From contig JAXGZG010000002.1 of the NCBI GenBank assembly GCA_040771825.1, positions 62,001-126,000 on the forward strand: a stretch of 64,000 nucleotides of DNA, in the 5' to 3' direction. The position numbers were made by a program, and so were the translations under genes. How positions within the stretch are numbered: position 1 is the stretch's first letter; the number at the start of each line of letters is the position of its first letter. The stretch is from JAXGZG01 sp040771825 (GTDB lineage: Bacteria > Bacillota > Sulfobacillia > Fermentithermobacillales > Fermentithermobacillaceae). Below the pieces are notes generated by a model. The model ran no database searches. It saw only the letters and a list, made by a program, of their open reading frames with translations, and had not been told where the DNA came from. Shown piece by piece: positions 33,568 through 42,982 of the stretch.

Positions 33568-34185
33568 CTATTCCCCACCGGCGCTGTAGGGCCGCTCAAG
33601 ACCAAAGAACAGCCTTACGCCAGTGATAATCGAGCCCAATGTGGCGCCGAAGGTAACAGCGCGCATAGCGGACGTGTTCGGGATATCCATTATCCACTTG
33701 GTCGCGACTCCAAAGCCCGGATAGATGGCTTCGCCTAGAGGCGCCCTTCCAAGCAACACAATGACCGATGCCACCAGAAGTATGGCCGCATCTCTCGTCT
33801 TGGCCCTAAAAGCCCTGTAGGCCGCCGAGACAATGTAGAAAGCCAGAAGCGAGTAGAAGGTGGCCCCCAAAGGAACTTGGGTAGACTCGAAAATCCAAGA
33901 ATACGCCCTGTTATTGGGCCCGACGAAAAGTCCGAGGATCAGGTAGCCATACGTAAGCACGATCATGAGAATCGATAGATCCCAGTCCTTGCCCTTCCTT
34001 TTCATGTTTCGAGTATGAACGGACGTAAGGTTCACAAGACCTATGCAGCACACGATAGCGGTGCTCAGCACGTACCACTGGTCAATTTCCTCGGCCAGCT
34101 TTGGCTGGACTCCGAAAAAGACGCAGACCATGATAAGAACAGCCGAGACAACAGTCAATAGATACGGTAGGGTCGTCTTCAACAT
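33568..34185 (-). CDS. polytopic membrane protein of unknown membrane cluster
   Basis: About 205 residues, six predicted TM helices (YLLTVVSAVLIMVCVFFG, LSILMIVLTYGYLILGLFVG, AAILLVASVIVLLG, AVTFGATLGSIITGVRLFFG). Starts ATG ATG at 34188/34185 follow AAGGAGTG; the second is slightly better spaced. No homology recognised. It lies 13 bases after the DUF6754-like gene and 12 before the next gene. Confidence 0.75.
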   Translation of the reverse strand: MLKTTLPYLLTVVSAVLIMVCVFFGVQPKLAEEIDQWYVLSTAIVCCIGLVNLTSVHTRNMKRKGKDWDLSILMIVLTYGYLILGLFVGPNNRAYSWIFESTQVPLGATFYSLLAFYIVSAAYRAFRAKTRDAAILLVASVIVLLGRAPLGEAIYPGFGVATKWIMDIPNTSAMRAVTFGATLGSIITGVRLFFGLERPYSAGGE

Positions 34186-34198
34186 CATCACTCCTTCC

Positions 34199-34972
34199 CT
34201 ACATGCTCAGGAATGTCTTGAAACCATCGACGTTACCGGCGGTTTTGAGTATGACTCCTATAAGCACAAGCGCGAACACCAGCAACTTGCCCCAGTCTTC
34301 GGCCACGATGGCGGCTATTCTGATGGGGTCCTTACTGAGGTAGGCGGCGGCGGCGTAGATCTCTTCTCCAATCAGAGCATAGTCGCAAGCTGCCACAAAG
34401 AACGGGATCTGAGTGGTGGACGCTGTCCCGGCGATCTGGATGGCCCCGGCCTGGCTTGCAGCCTCGGCATACATCAGAGCATCAAAGGCGAAGCTTCCAA
34501 CCATTACGGTGCTTGCGATTCTCTCTTTGAACATGAGCGCGATGACGGCGATAGCGTAGCCGAAATAATGGTCCGAAAACCACCGGATATCGTCAACCTG
34601 AAACCGGTCTCCCTTTCCTTGGGACACATATGCCTGCCGAACAATCTCCTGCACCACAGGGTACACCGATGAAGAGGGAACACAGACTATCAACCTTGTA
34701 TCGTATCTGGCGGTGACCTTGGCGACCTCGCTCAAGACCACCAGGGAAGCCAGAAGCTGGGAATCGGAAAATCCCCCGCTGCCGGGCAAGTAGAAAACGG
34801 GCCTGTTCATCTCGGTTGCCCTGCCGACGCACTCGTCAATGGCGTCCAACCCGGGCATCTTACGAATCTCGAAAGAGGATTTCTTCTCCTTGGTTCTCTT
34901 GATAACGAAAGCCACCGCTGCCATCAAGAAGACAATCAGGAAGAAATCCATGGCCATACCCTTTGCAAACAC
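34199..34972 (-). CDS. DUF6754-like membrane protein
   Basis: About 257 residues: one N-terminal TM helix (FFLIVFLMAAVAFVI), a soluble alpha/beta domain containing GRATEMNRPVFYLPGSGGFSD, TRLIVCVPSSSVYPVVQEIVRQAYVSQ and GAIQIAGTASTTQIPFFVAACDYALIGEE, and a C-terminal TM helix (GKLLVFALVLIGVIL). From memory this matches DUF6754, an uncharacterised family. Start is GTG at 34972, seven bases after GGAGGTGA. First gene of a four-gene membrane cluster. Confidence 0.75.
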   Translation of the reverse strand: MFAKGMAMDFFLIVFLMAAVAFVIKRTKEKKSSFEIRKMPGLDAIDECVGRATEMNRPVFYLPGSGGFSDSQLLASLVVLSEVAKVTARYDTRLIVCVPSSSVYPVVQEIVRQAYVSQGKGDRFQVDDIRWFSDHYFGYAIAVIALMFKERIASTVMVGSFAFDALMYAEAASQAGAIQIAGTASTTQIPFFVAACDYALIGEEIYAAAAYLSKDPIRIAAIVAEDWGKLLVFALVLIGVILKTAGNVDGFKTFLSM

Positions 34973-35291
34973 CGATTTCTCACCTCCGAGCTTCTTCTTG
35001 ACACGTCGATCCAAAGGAACCCTCGCAGCTGTGCAGGACATCGATCACCCCCAATACCGAACAGAATATGCGGAGATGTGATAGCCGCAGGGCTATTGCC
35101 AATATTCCGCCCCCCCAGTATTTCGAGGCAACTAGACGCTTTTCCTCCAAAGTCTCTCTATTGGCACAATTAATTGCTCTATTTCCGCCATCAGTCAGGT
35201 AACCTGATCCCTTCTGGCAGCGTCTAACGTAGAATGGAACACGGCATGCATTCTCACAGGGCCTACAATCTTCCGAGGGATGGTCTGCTAG
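34973..35291. other. intergenic region between divergent DUF6754 cluster and LCP gene
   Basis: 319 bases with no supported gene. It must hold both divergent promoters, but I see no consensus pair. A small hairpin GATAGCC...GGCTAT is at about 35080-35096. Nothing else stands out. Confidence 0.4.
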
Positions 35292-36233
35292 ATGGATAAT
35301 CACGCGGTCACAAGCATGTCCAGGAAACAAAGAAAGGCAGTTGGCAGACGTAGGGGCAGAGTATTTCTTGCGGTCGGTTTCAGCATATCGGCACTTCTCA
35401 TTGGGGCAATCACAGCATACGCCATTACCAGCCGCTTGCATTCGAATCCACGGGCAACAAGGGTTGGGGCCGCCGATGGAAGCGAAGACTCGGTCAAAAC
35501 GACCAACCTGAATGTCCTCTTGGTGGGCATAGACGAAAGGGCCAACGACAAGGGCCGTGCCGACACCATAATGATCCTTAACTTTGACACCGCCGCAAAG
35601 AGTCTCCGCCTCATGTCCATCCCCCGTGACACCGCTGCGGAACTGCCCAAACACGGGCGTCAGAAGATCAACGCTGCATACGCCTATGGAGGTGTGGATC
35701 TCCTTCGGCAGGCAGTAACCGAACTGACTGGAGTTAGGCTGACCAACTACGTCAGAGTCGACTTCGCAGGGTTCGAGGGCATCGTTGACGCCCTAGGCGG
35801 CGTGAGCATTGATGTCCCGAAACAAATTCGCTACGAAGACCCGGAACAAGACTTGTACATCCACTTCGAGCCGGGCGTTCAGAAGATGAACGGAAGCAAA
35901 GCGCTGGAGTACGTCCGGTACCGCGACGAATTGCTGGCGGATATCGGCAGAATCGAAAGGCAGCGGGAATTCCTCAAAGCCGTGGCTGACCAGATTTGCA
36001 CTCCATCGACATTGCCCAAGCTGCCCGCGCTGGTGTCGGAGACCAGAAGGCATGTAAAGACGGATATTCCCTTGGGAAAGCAGTTGTCCTTAGCGACAGC
36101 CCTCTGGCAAGCTTTTGGAAACGGAATGGAAATGTCCACCCTTCCTGGACGCGCCGCTTACCTGGACGGAGTTAGCTACTACGTCATGGATGGAGACTAT
36201 GCCCGCAAGGCTACCGCAAGTTGGAATGACTGA
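35292..36233 (+). CDS. LytR-CpsA-Psr (LCP) family glycopolymer transferase
   Basis: Membrane-anchored LCP protein: short cytoplasmic N-terminus, one TM helix (VFLAVGFSISALLIGAITAYAI), then the LCP domain (~70-240) with NVLLVGIDER, GRADTIMILNFD, LMSIPRDTAAEL, KINAAYAYGG, and the Arg-rich ALEYVRYRDELLADIGRIERQREFL. Such enzymes attach wall teichoic acid or other polymers to peptidoglycan. 313 residues. ATG at 35292 with a rather distant GAGGGA. Convergent with the next gene, stops adjacent. Confidence 0.92.
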   Translation: MDNHAVTSMSRKQRKAVGRRRGRVFLAVGFSISALLIGAITAYAITSRLHSNPRATRVGAADGSEDSVKTTNLNVLLVGIDERANDKGRADTIMILNFDTAAKSLRLMSIPRDTAAELPKHGRQKINAAYAYGGVDLLRQAVTELTGVRLTNYVRVDFAGFEGIVDALGGVSIDVPKQIRYEDPEQDLYIHFEPGVQKMNGSKALEYVRYRDELLADIGRIERQREFLKAVADQICTPSTLPKLPALVSETRRHVKTDIPLGKQLSLATALWQAFGNGMEMSTLPGRAAYLDGVSYYVMDGDYARKATASWND

Positions 36234-36809
36234 CTAGAGGAACCTTCGCGGGAACTGCTTGACGATACCTCTAGTCATCTCGTCTGCCATTTCAAGAATC
36301 TGTACCTCCATCTCGTCGTACGTCTGGATGCTCGCTTCATACTGACCTTGCAGCATGTCTACTGCCTCTTTTTTGACCAGAACCAGGTGTTCATGGAGCA
36401 TCCGTTCCCACTCTTTTCTAGACCAGAAGGGGTTGATACTCGCCAAAAAGGCGGCTATCTGGTCAGCGTTGACGTACCACCGTCTTTCTGCGTCCTCCGC
36501 TGCACGAACATCGCCTTTCTTGGCGGAAGTCACCAACTCAGCCGCTATGACTAGATGGTCTCTCAGCAGGTGCGCAAACTCAAATGCTGCCTCGCGTCCG
36601 TAGAAGGGTTCCAAAGCCCGCTTGAAGTCATCCGGATTACGAAGAAGACGTTGTGTGACGAAACCGGCGTCCGGCAAACCAAAAACAATGGTTATGATGG
36701 TCATCCTGGTCCAGGCGCCATGCTGTTCCCATAGCAAACGAAACTCATTGCTGAGTTCAAACTCGGCAGAGCTGATTCTCCGCAAGCGACGGAATAACTG
36801 CGTCTCCAT
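36234..36809 (-). CDS. conserved helical hypothetical protein
   Basis: 191 residues, almost entirely helical by composition, with repeated amphipathic segments (EFELSNEFRLLWEQHGAWTRM, AFEFAHLLRDHLVIAAELV, WERMLHEHLVLVKKEAVDML). Probably a soluble four-helix bundle. I know similar Firmicute proteins only as hypothetical. ATG at 36809 behind AGGGGA. Confidence 0.7.
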   Translation of the reverse strand: METQLFRRLRRISSAEFELSNEFRLLWEQHGAWTRMTIITIVFGLPDAGFVTQRLLRNPDDFKRALEPFYGREAAFEFAHLLRDHLVIAAELVTSAKKGDVRAAEDAERRWYVNADQIAAFLASINPFWSRKEWERMLHEHLVLVKKEAVDMLQGQYEASIQTYDEMEVQILEMADEMTRGIVKQFPRRFL

Positions 36810-36907
36810 CCCAATCCCCTACCTTATGCCATACCCTATTCACAATGTATGGAAGTTGCGTCCAAGGTGCTATTGAATAGGGCGCCATATGGAGGGAACC
36901 TTGACTG

Positions 36908-38260
36908 CTATGTTTTCTTGCCAGAAACCCGGAACTGGGTCCCCAAAATTCTTCCATAGGCCGACTTGGCTAAGATCAGTTCCTCTTCTCGGGGCGGTCG
37001 TTCTGAGTAGAAGCACTCTGCAAAAATCGCAGTAATCTGGTTCAGCGCTTCCCTTCCCTCCTCTACGGGAATGTCATCATTGACGAGATCGCGGTACTCA
37101 TAAGGTGTCAATTGCGGGTCCTTGGAAAGCCCCCTGGCCGCAAGCAACATGAGGGTGGCTCTATAGAGTCCTTCCAGAGTTCGCGGTTCGCGGTCAATCA
37201 AAGACCGCAACTTTGCCATAACCCCAGAGGTCACTGCCGCGAGTCCTCCCAGGGCTTCAGCAAGCCATTCCTTGGGGGCTTCACCGTGTGCCAAACTCGT
37301 CCGGGTCTCGCGAGCATGTTCGCTTTCTCTGGCGCTGAACGACTTTGAAACAAAGCGCCAAACGAGATGCCCTACGAAAAAAAGAACCACAAGGAAAACC
37401 GCCCACTTCACCCATTCTGGCAGATGGGTCAACCGCTGCTCATCCAATAATTCCCCTAGAAGGTCATCCGGTTCAGGGATCTGGGCCTCCGGAGTTTCCA
37501 TGTTTCTGCCTGCAATCATCCGCTGAAACCCGATGATAAGCCATTGAACCAAATAGGCCACCGGTATCATCAGATATCCCAAGATTGTCGCAAACCACTC
37601 CCACAATATCCGAAAAACGGCCAGGACGGCCTCGGAGCCGCCCGGCCCCAAGGCATACAAGATAAGGACGGCAACAAGAACTAGGCCAATGAAAACTGCG
37701 CCGCCAATGGCCCAGGGGGCGTTCTCCTCCAGAAGAAGAGACGAATCGGATACTTCCCGACTGCGCCTTAGCACGAGAAGAGCGGAACCGAGAAGCACAA
37801 ATACGATTATGTCCAAGAAGGCCCGTTGGCTGCTTCCGCCAACAACAAGGGACAGGAATCCCAGAATCATCGTTCCTAGAACCAAATCTCGTTTTGCGGT
37901 TTGGGAATTCCTTGGTTGGGTAACGAACGCAACCCCTCTGCCCGAACACAAGACCCACGCGAAGATGCAGGTAACCATTGCGGCAAAACCGATCCGCTCC
38001 AGAGCTAGGAGGACGAGGAATCCCACGAAAACCCCTGGGGCCAACCAGAAAGCCAGAAGCCTTCTGGAAAATCCGCTTTCGGACTTGGACCCGGCCCAGC
38101 CGGCGGCGGTCTGCCCCGCTAGGTGCGCCAGGAGAACCAGCAAGAAAGGCCATCCCATACGCTGAGGAGGGGCAAGCGAAGGACTCACTGCCGCAACCAA
38201 CCTGTGGGCTATAACCGCCTCGGCAAAAGCCGCTATGACTCCATCAGGCCAAACGGTCAA
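36908..38260 (-). CDS. membrane protein with C-terminal DUF4129 domain
   Basis: 450 residues. Residues ~35-250 contain about seven TM helices in the first part, an extra helix near 295 (WAVFLVVLFFVGHLVW), and a C-terminal DUF4129 domain (LEGLYRATLMLLAARGLS, LTPYEYRDLVND, ITAIFAECFYSERPP). DUF4129 proteins usually accompany a transmembrane transglutaminase and the MoxR/DUF58 pair. Here no transglutaminase gene follows. TTG at 38260 after GAGGTGAT, overlapping the DUF58 gene by 17 bases. Confidence 0.85.
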   Translation of the reverse strand: MTVWPDGVIAAFAEAVIAHRLVAAVSPSLAPPQRMGWPFLLVLLAHLAGQTAAGWAGSKSESGFSRRLLAFWLAPGVFVGFLVLLALERIGFAAMVTCIFAWVLCSGRGVAFVTQPRNSQTAKRDLVLGTMILGFLSLVVGGSSQRAFLDIIVFVLLGSALLVLRRSREVSDSSLLLEENAPWAIGGAVFIGLVLVAVLILYALGPGGSEAVLAVFRILWEWFATILGYLMIPVAYLVQWLIIGFQRMIAGRNMETPEAQIPEPDDLLGELLDEQRLTHLPEWVKWAVFLVVLFFVGHLVWRFVSKSFSARESEHARETRTSLAHGEAPKEWLAEALGGLAAVTSGVMAKLRSLIDREPRTLEGLYRATLMLLAARGLSKDPQLTPYEYRDLVNDDIPVEEGREALNQITAIFAECFYSERPPREEELILAKSAYGRILGTQFRVSGKKT

Positions 38261-39479
38261 AACCGATCACCTCAGATGTGCGCCAATCCGCAGGGCGGCA
38301 TACAAGATAGGTCGGAACCTTTCGGTAGTAAGAGGTAAAACGTTCGTCCCCAAGAAAAACAACTGCCGTCACTTTTCTCCCGGTCCGGGCCATAGACACT
38401 ACTTGCTCCCAATCGGCCTCCAACTGCCTGGGCATGATTACCAGCAGGCCGATGTCGGAAGCCAGGCTTCTAGCCGAACCCCTCAAAGTCACACGAAACT
38501 CCATCCAAGGCATCCTGAGCGTGGCCAAGACTCCCAAAACCTTAAGGAAGTGTCCTGGCGACGATCCGGGAGGCACAAACAAGCCAAAACGGCCGGAAGG
38601 CGAGGTCGATAGGGAATTACTCAACAGACCAAAAGGGCCGCCCCGCTTTGCAAGTTCCCGACACAATGAGGCACACACAAAAATGGCTGTCTCAAGAGTT
38701 TCGGGGTCCACGCCTTCCCAGTAGTGTTCGTTGGTTGATAGGCTCAAGGCGACCACAATACTCGGCTGAACAGTCGGTTGGAGCAGTTTCTCCTGGATAG
38801 TGCCGGTCTTGGCTGTTGCCCTCCACGCTATCTGTCTTGCGGGGGTTCCGGTAGTATATGGCCTGGTACCCACTATGTTAAGAGGGTCCGGATAGAGCCA
38901 GCCACGCGCTTGGGCATCACCTATGGGAAAGTGCTCCTCCCACGCTATTCCCCGAACTCCCGCCATTCGAGGATAGACCGTCAGAGTATCATGTTCGGTC
39001 GACTCTACTGTAGTCTCATTGAAGCCCATTATGTCTCCAGAAGACATGGTGACCGGCCCGAACCTAAAGACTCCCCTAGCCAAACACTTCATCCTGAACT
39101 CGCGTTCCACCCGTTCAAACCACTTAAGGTAAGTGACATTCCTGAGTATCGCTCGATTGGGTTTGTAGTAAGGCCTCGTGGGCAGACTGCCCAGAATCTC
39201 CGAGCCGGGTACCTCGTCATCGCATTCCAGCCACAGCACCGGCAAAGGTTTCCGGTTCTCAACCCCTATGCGAATGCCGATTTCGTCACCTACTGCGGCC
39301 TTTCGCGAGCTGAACTCCCGCCAGTATCTCAGACGCTTGAGCGACGCCCTTGAGTAGGCCATTCCCAGGCCGGCGGCCGCCGCCAAGTACGCGCCCCCGA
39401 CCGCAGCCCCACGATTGTGAGCCAGTAATCCGGCGGCAAACAAGAGGAAACCGGCGGCCATTACCCCTTTGGCGGACAT
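38244..39479 (-). CDS. DUF58 domain protein
   Basis: 411 residues: two N-terminal TM helices (GVMAAGFLLFAAGLLAH, AVGGAYLAAAAGLGMAY), a beta-rich region, and the DUF58/vWA-like core with YPDPLNIVGTRPYTTGTPARQIAWRATAKTG split across the signature and a metal-ion-site-like VVALSLSTNE. Works with MoxR-type ATPases in envelope or complex assembly. ATG at 39479 overlaps the moxR stop as TAATG. Confidence 0.88.
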   Translation of the reverse strand: MSAKGVMAAGFLLFAAGLLAHNRGAAVGGAYLAAAAGLGMAYSRASLKRLRYWREFSSRKAAVGDEIGIRIGVENRKPLPVLWLECDDEVPGSEILGSLPTRPYYKPNRAILRNVTYLKWFERVEREFRMKCLARGVFRFGPVTMSSGDIMGFNETTVESTEHDTLTVYPRMAGVRGIAWEEHFPIGDAQARGWLYPDPLNIVGTRPYTTGTPARQIAWRATAKTGTIQEKLLQPTVQPSIVVALSLSTNEHYWEGVDPETLETAIFVCASLCRELAKRGGPFGLLSNSLSTSPSGRFGLFVPPGSSPGHFLKVLGVLATLRMPWMEFRVTLRGSARSLASDIGLLVIMPRQLEADWEQVVSMARTGRKVTAVVFLGDERFTSYYRKVPTYLVCRPADWRTSEVIGFDRLA

Positions 39480-40441
39480 TAGAAGTTGACCCCGGATGAA
39501 CCTATGGGCACCTCAACCTGGTCCAGTACCTGAAGTATGACCTCCTCCGCCAAGACGCCATGAAGAGATGAAGCTTCCGAAAGCAAAAGACGGTGTGACA
39601 ACACCGGAACAGCTAGTTTCTTAACGTCATCGGGAAGCACGTAAGTACGACCTTGCATGAAAGCATAGGCTTTTGCAGCCCGGGAAAGCCAAAGGGTGGC
39701 CCTAGGGCTGGCTCCAAGTTCTACACCAGACTGGGTCCGGGTATCTCGGCATATGTTTGACACGTACCCAATAACCTCCAAAGACAGGCGCGTTTCGTTG
39801 GCAACGTCCTTCACCATTGATATCTCCTCTGGGTTAGTCACCGGCAGAATCTCCGCCGCCTGCATACCCTTCTCGAAACGCGATACTATGGCACGCTCCT
39901 CGTCCTCCTCTGGGTAACCCAAACGGACCCTCGCCAGGAACCTGTCGATCTGCGCTTCAGGAAGAGGAAAGGTTCCTTGTAGTTCTACGGGGTTTTGGGT
40001 GGCCATGACAAAGAAGTGAGGTGAGAGCGGGTGGGTAACACCATCGGCCGTGACTTGGCGTTCCTCCATGCACTCCAGAAGGCTGGATTGGGTTCTGGGA
40101 GTCGCACGGTTAATTTCGTCGGCAAGGAGGATATCTGCAAAGACCGGACCTTTCTTGAACTCGAACTCCGTGGTTTTCATATTGAGGACGCTGGAACCTG
40201 TAACGTCTGACGGGAGCAGGTCCGGGGTGAACTGGACCCGGCCAAAACGGAGCCCGAGACACTTGGCCAAGGTTTTGGCCAAAAGGGTCTTGCCGACCCC
40301 TGGGACGTCCTCGATAAGGGCGTGCCCGCCGGCGAGAAACGCTGTTAAGACAATATCCACCGCATCGGTCTTTCCTACGATCACCTGGGAAACCGCGTCT
40401 CGAACTCTCCTGACAACATTCAAAGCTTCGTCCTGTCTCAT
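39479..40441 (-). CDS. MoxR-family AAA+ ATPase
   Basis: 320 residues. Walker A EDVPGVGKTLLAK, Walker B ILLADEINRATPRTQSSLLECMEE, sensor 1 MATQNPVELQGTFPLPEAQ and the C-terminal lid SPRATLWLSRAAKAYAF. MoxR proteins are chaperone-like ATPases that act with vWA/DUF58 partners, here encoded directly downstream. The ATG at 40441 has GGAGG eight bases before it; the GTG at 40456 lies in front of the SD and is rejected. Confidence 0.92.
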   Translation of the reverse strand: MRQDEALNVVRRVRDAVSQVIVGKTDAVDIVLTAFLAGGHALIEDVPGVGKTLLAKTLAKCLGLRFGRVQFTPDLLPSDVTGSSVLNMKTTEFEFKKGPVFADILLADEINRATPRTQSSLLECMEERQVTADGVTHPLSPHFFVMATQNPVELQGTFPLPEAQIDRFLARVRLGYPEEDEERAIVSRFEKGMQAAEILPVTNPEEISMVKDVANETRLSLEVIGYVSNICRDTRTQSGVELGASPRATLWLSRAAKAYAFMQGRTYVLPDDVKKLAVPVLSHRLLLSEASSLHGVLAEEVILQVLDQVEVPIGSSGVNF

Positions 40442-40719
40442 TGAGTCGCCTCCCACTCAGCGGAAATCTCCTATCCGGCAATAAGATCATCAGCGATGAT
40501 GACTGCTCCGCAAAAACAGCATCTGTGGCAGGCGGGATGGCCGCCCGTGGAAAGGGAGAACCCGGCCGGCTTTAGCCTATCGATCCTTGGTGTCGGTAGA
40601 CTCAAAAAACTTGGCCAAAGCCTAGCGATACTAGGTAGAGATATCTCCATTGAAACTTCTCCGTGGCGATTCGAAAACCTCCTGCAGGAGCGCGCCACTG
40701 GTTCGAGTCCCGGTTGGCA

Positions 40720-42960
40720 TTACTCACTCGAGTACCTAAGAGTCCTCATGGCGTTGAAAACTGCCAGAAGAGCCACACCCACATCGGCGAAGACCGCCTC
40801 CCATATGGTGGCGACGCCGAAAGCCCCAAGGATTATGAAGAAGGCCTTGACTCCCAGGGCAAGCGCTACATTCTGTCTAACTATGCGCCTAGTCCACCGA
40901 GAGATGCTCACAGCAGTGGCCAATTTCGATGGCGCATCCTCCATGAGAACCACGTCAGCCGCCTCGATGGCAGCGTCGCTCCCCAATCCGCCCATGGCTA
41001 CACCAATATCGGCCCGGGCGATCACAGGGGCATCGTTGATCCCATCCCCCACAAAAACCAGTCTGTTCTTTTTCGGATTTGGGAGTACGGATTTCATCTT
41101 TTCTACCTTGTCTACCTTGTCCTCTGGAAGTAGTTCAGGGTAGAAGCCGTCAAGATCCAGATCTTTGGCGATTCTCTCGGCGGATGCCTCCTGGTCGCCG
41201 GTGAGCATTACGATCTTCCGGGCACCTAGGTTCCTTAAGCGGGCAACGGCGTCCTTGGAATCTTCTCTGAGTTCGTCGGAGATTGTGATGGAGCCCGCAA
41301 ACACGTCATCCACGGCCACATACACCACAGTCCCTTGAGACTCCGCCGCCTGATAGCCTACGCCAGCTTGAGCCAGTAGACTATCCTTTCCGGCCAACAC
41401 TCGCTTCCCGCGAACCGTGGCACTCACTCCGTGGCCTGCGACATCGCTGTACTGGTCTATATCTGCGCCCTGGATATCCTTGCCGTATGCTTGCCTGATC
41501 GACTGGGCTATAGGGTGGCTTGAGAAAGCTTCCGCTGCGGCTGCGTAGCCTAGGACTTCCTCTTGGCTGAAACCTTCCCCGGGGGCTATCTGGGTCACTC
41601 TGAAAACGCCCTTGGTGAGAGTCCCTGTCTTGTCAAACACCACGGTATGGGTTTCCGCCAAAGCGTCCAGGTAGTTGGCGCCTTTCACCAGTATTCCTCT
41701 TCTGGCTGCTGCTCCGATTCCTCCGAAGTAGCCGAGGGGGATAGATATGACTAGAGCGCACGGGCAGGAAATGGCCAACATGACTAGGGCCCTGTAAGCC
41801 CAATCTGAGAAGGTCTGACCGGGGGCTAGGAGCGGAGGCAGAATAGCCACCGCAAGCGCTAGGATCACCACACCCGGAGTGTAGTATCTTGAGAACTTGG
41901 TGATGAACTGCTCGGTAGGGGCCTTCCTAGATGCTGCGCTTTCCACCAGCTCCAGGATTCTGGATACAGCCGACTGTCCGAAAGGCTTGGTGACTCTAAC
42001 GGTGAGAAGACCGGGGCCGTTGACCATGCCAGCCAGAATGGCGTGACCTGCCAACATCTCGCGCGGAACTGATTCACCTGTGAGCGCCGAAGTATCCACA
42101 AACGAGTCGCCGTCAACCACTTCTCCGTCTAGAGGAACCCTTTCTCCCGGTTTGACGATGATGATATCGCCCGGATGAACCTCTTCGGGCTTGACTTGCC
42201 TGGTTTCGCCGTTTTCTTTCAAGTTGGCATACTCGGGCCGGATATCCAGAAGAGCCGAGATGGAGCGACGGGACTTGTCTACGGAACGATGCTGAAGGTG
42301 CTCACCGACCGAGTAAAACACCATCACGGCCGCAGCTTCGGGAAGTTGGTGAATAGCTACCGCACCCAGACTAGCGATGGTCATTAGGGCATTTTCATCA
42401 AGAATCTCCCCACGCCATAGGTTTACAAACGCGCTGCGTATAACGGGCCACCCTACCAGAAGATATGATGGTATGAGCACTGCATACTCGGCCCATGACC
42501 CGGGTGTGGCGTGGAGTCTCCGGTTGAACACGATGCCTATAAGCAGAAGGATGCCAGAAGCCACGATAAACGGTATCTGAAGTCCATCCCCGTGCTCGTG
42601 CTCGCGATCGCGGTCGTGTTCATGTTCGTGCTCAAGTGCATGCACGTGCTCATGGCTATGCTCATGTTCATGGCTATGCTTGTGGTTGTGGCTGTGGTCG
42701 CGACTGTGCTGGTGACCGCGTTCATGGGTCTGCGCATGCTCATGGTCCTCAGTGTGGACTGCGTCCGGGCTCACGATTGTCGCTTTTGGCTCAATGGAAG
42801 TGACTATGCGCTTGGCTTCAGCAAGCATCTCTTCAGGAAGAGTTATGCTCCCTGTGACGAAACTCAATGCCGCGTCTTCTAAGCCCGGCGTCTTCTTGAG
42901 AGCCGCCTCTATCTTGGCGGCGCAATGGGGGCAATTCAATCCCTTGACTAGATACCGCAA
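40720..42960 (-). CDS. zinc/cadmium-transporting P1B-type ATPase
   Basis: A 746-residue heavy-metal exporter. The N-terminal HMA domain has GLNCPHCAAKIEAAL. Residues ~95-150 form a His/Glu/Asp-rich linker with some 25 histidines, a metal-binding buffer. The P-type core follows: TALTGESVPRE, the metal-site CPC in ISCPCALVISIPL, phosphorylation site DKTGTLTKG, the HP motif in SSHPIAQS, and GDGINDAPVIARA. CPC with the His-rich stretch favours Zn2+/Cd2+/Pb2+. Start is TTG at 42960, seven bases past GGGAGG; the ATG at 43020 lies inside the ArsR gene. Coregulated with the ArsR/CadC gene before it. Confidence 0.92.
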   Translation of the reverse strand: MRYLVKGLNCPHCAAKIEAALKKTPGLEDAALSFVTGSITLPEEMLAEAKRIVTSIEPKATIVSPDAVHTEDHEHAQTHERGHQHSRDHSHNHKHSHEHEHSHEHVHALEHEHEHDRDREHEHGDGLQIPFIVASGILLLIGIVFNRRLHATPGSWAEYAVLIPSYLLVGWPVIRSAFVNLWRGEILDENALMTIASLGAVAIHQLPEAAAVMVFYSVGEHLQHRSVDKSRRSISALLDIRPEYANLKENGETRQVKPEEVHPGDIIIVKPGERVPLDGEVVDGDSFVDTSALTGESVPREMLAGHAILAGMVNGPGLLTVRVTKPFGQSAVSRILELVESAASRKAPTEQFITKFSRYYTPGVVILALAVAILPPLLAPGQTFSDWAYRALVMLAISCPCALVISIPLGYFGGIGAAARRGILVKGANYLDALAETHTVVFDKTGTLTKGVFRVTQIAPGEGFSQEEVLGYAAAAEAFSSHPIAQSIRQAYGKDIQGADIDQYSDVAGHGVSATVRGKRVLAGKDSLLAQAGVGYQAAESQGTVVYVAVDDVFAGSITISDELREDSKDAVARLRNLGARKIVMLTGDQEASAERIAKDLDLDGFYPELLPEDKVDKVEKMKSVLPNPKKNRLVFVGDGINDAPVIARADIGVAMGGLGSDAAIEAADVVLMEDAPSKLATAVSISRWTRRIVRQNVALALGVKAFFIILGAFGVATIWEAVFADVGVALLAVFNAMRTLRYSSE

Positions 42961-42982
42961 GCCAATCCCTCCCGTAGGCAGG

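Noticed and set aside
40640..40716. tRNA-like 3' end (GGTTCGAGTCCCGG) with a CTCCTGCAGGAG variable-arm-like stem and TTCGAAA loop, possible tRNA-Ser relic
   Set aside because: The T-stem does not pair with a 7-base loop, no matching 5' acceptor strand or D-arm was found, and the anticodon stem has mismatches. A tRNA search of 40600-40720 would settle it.
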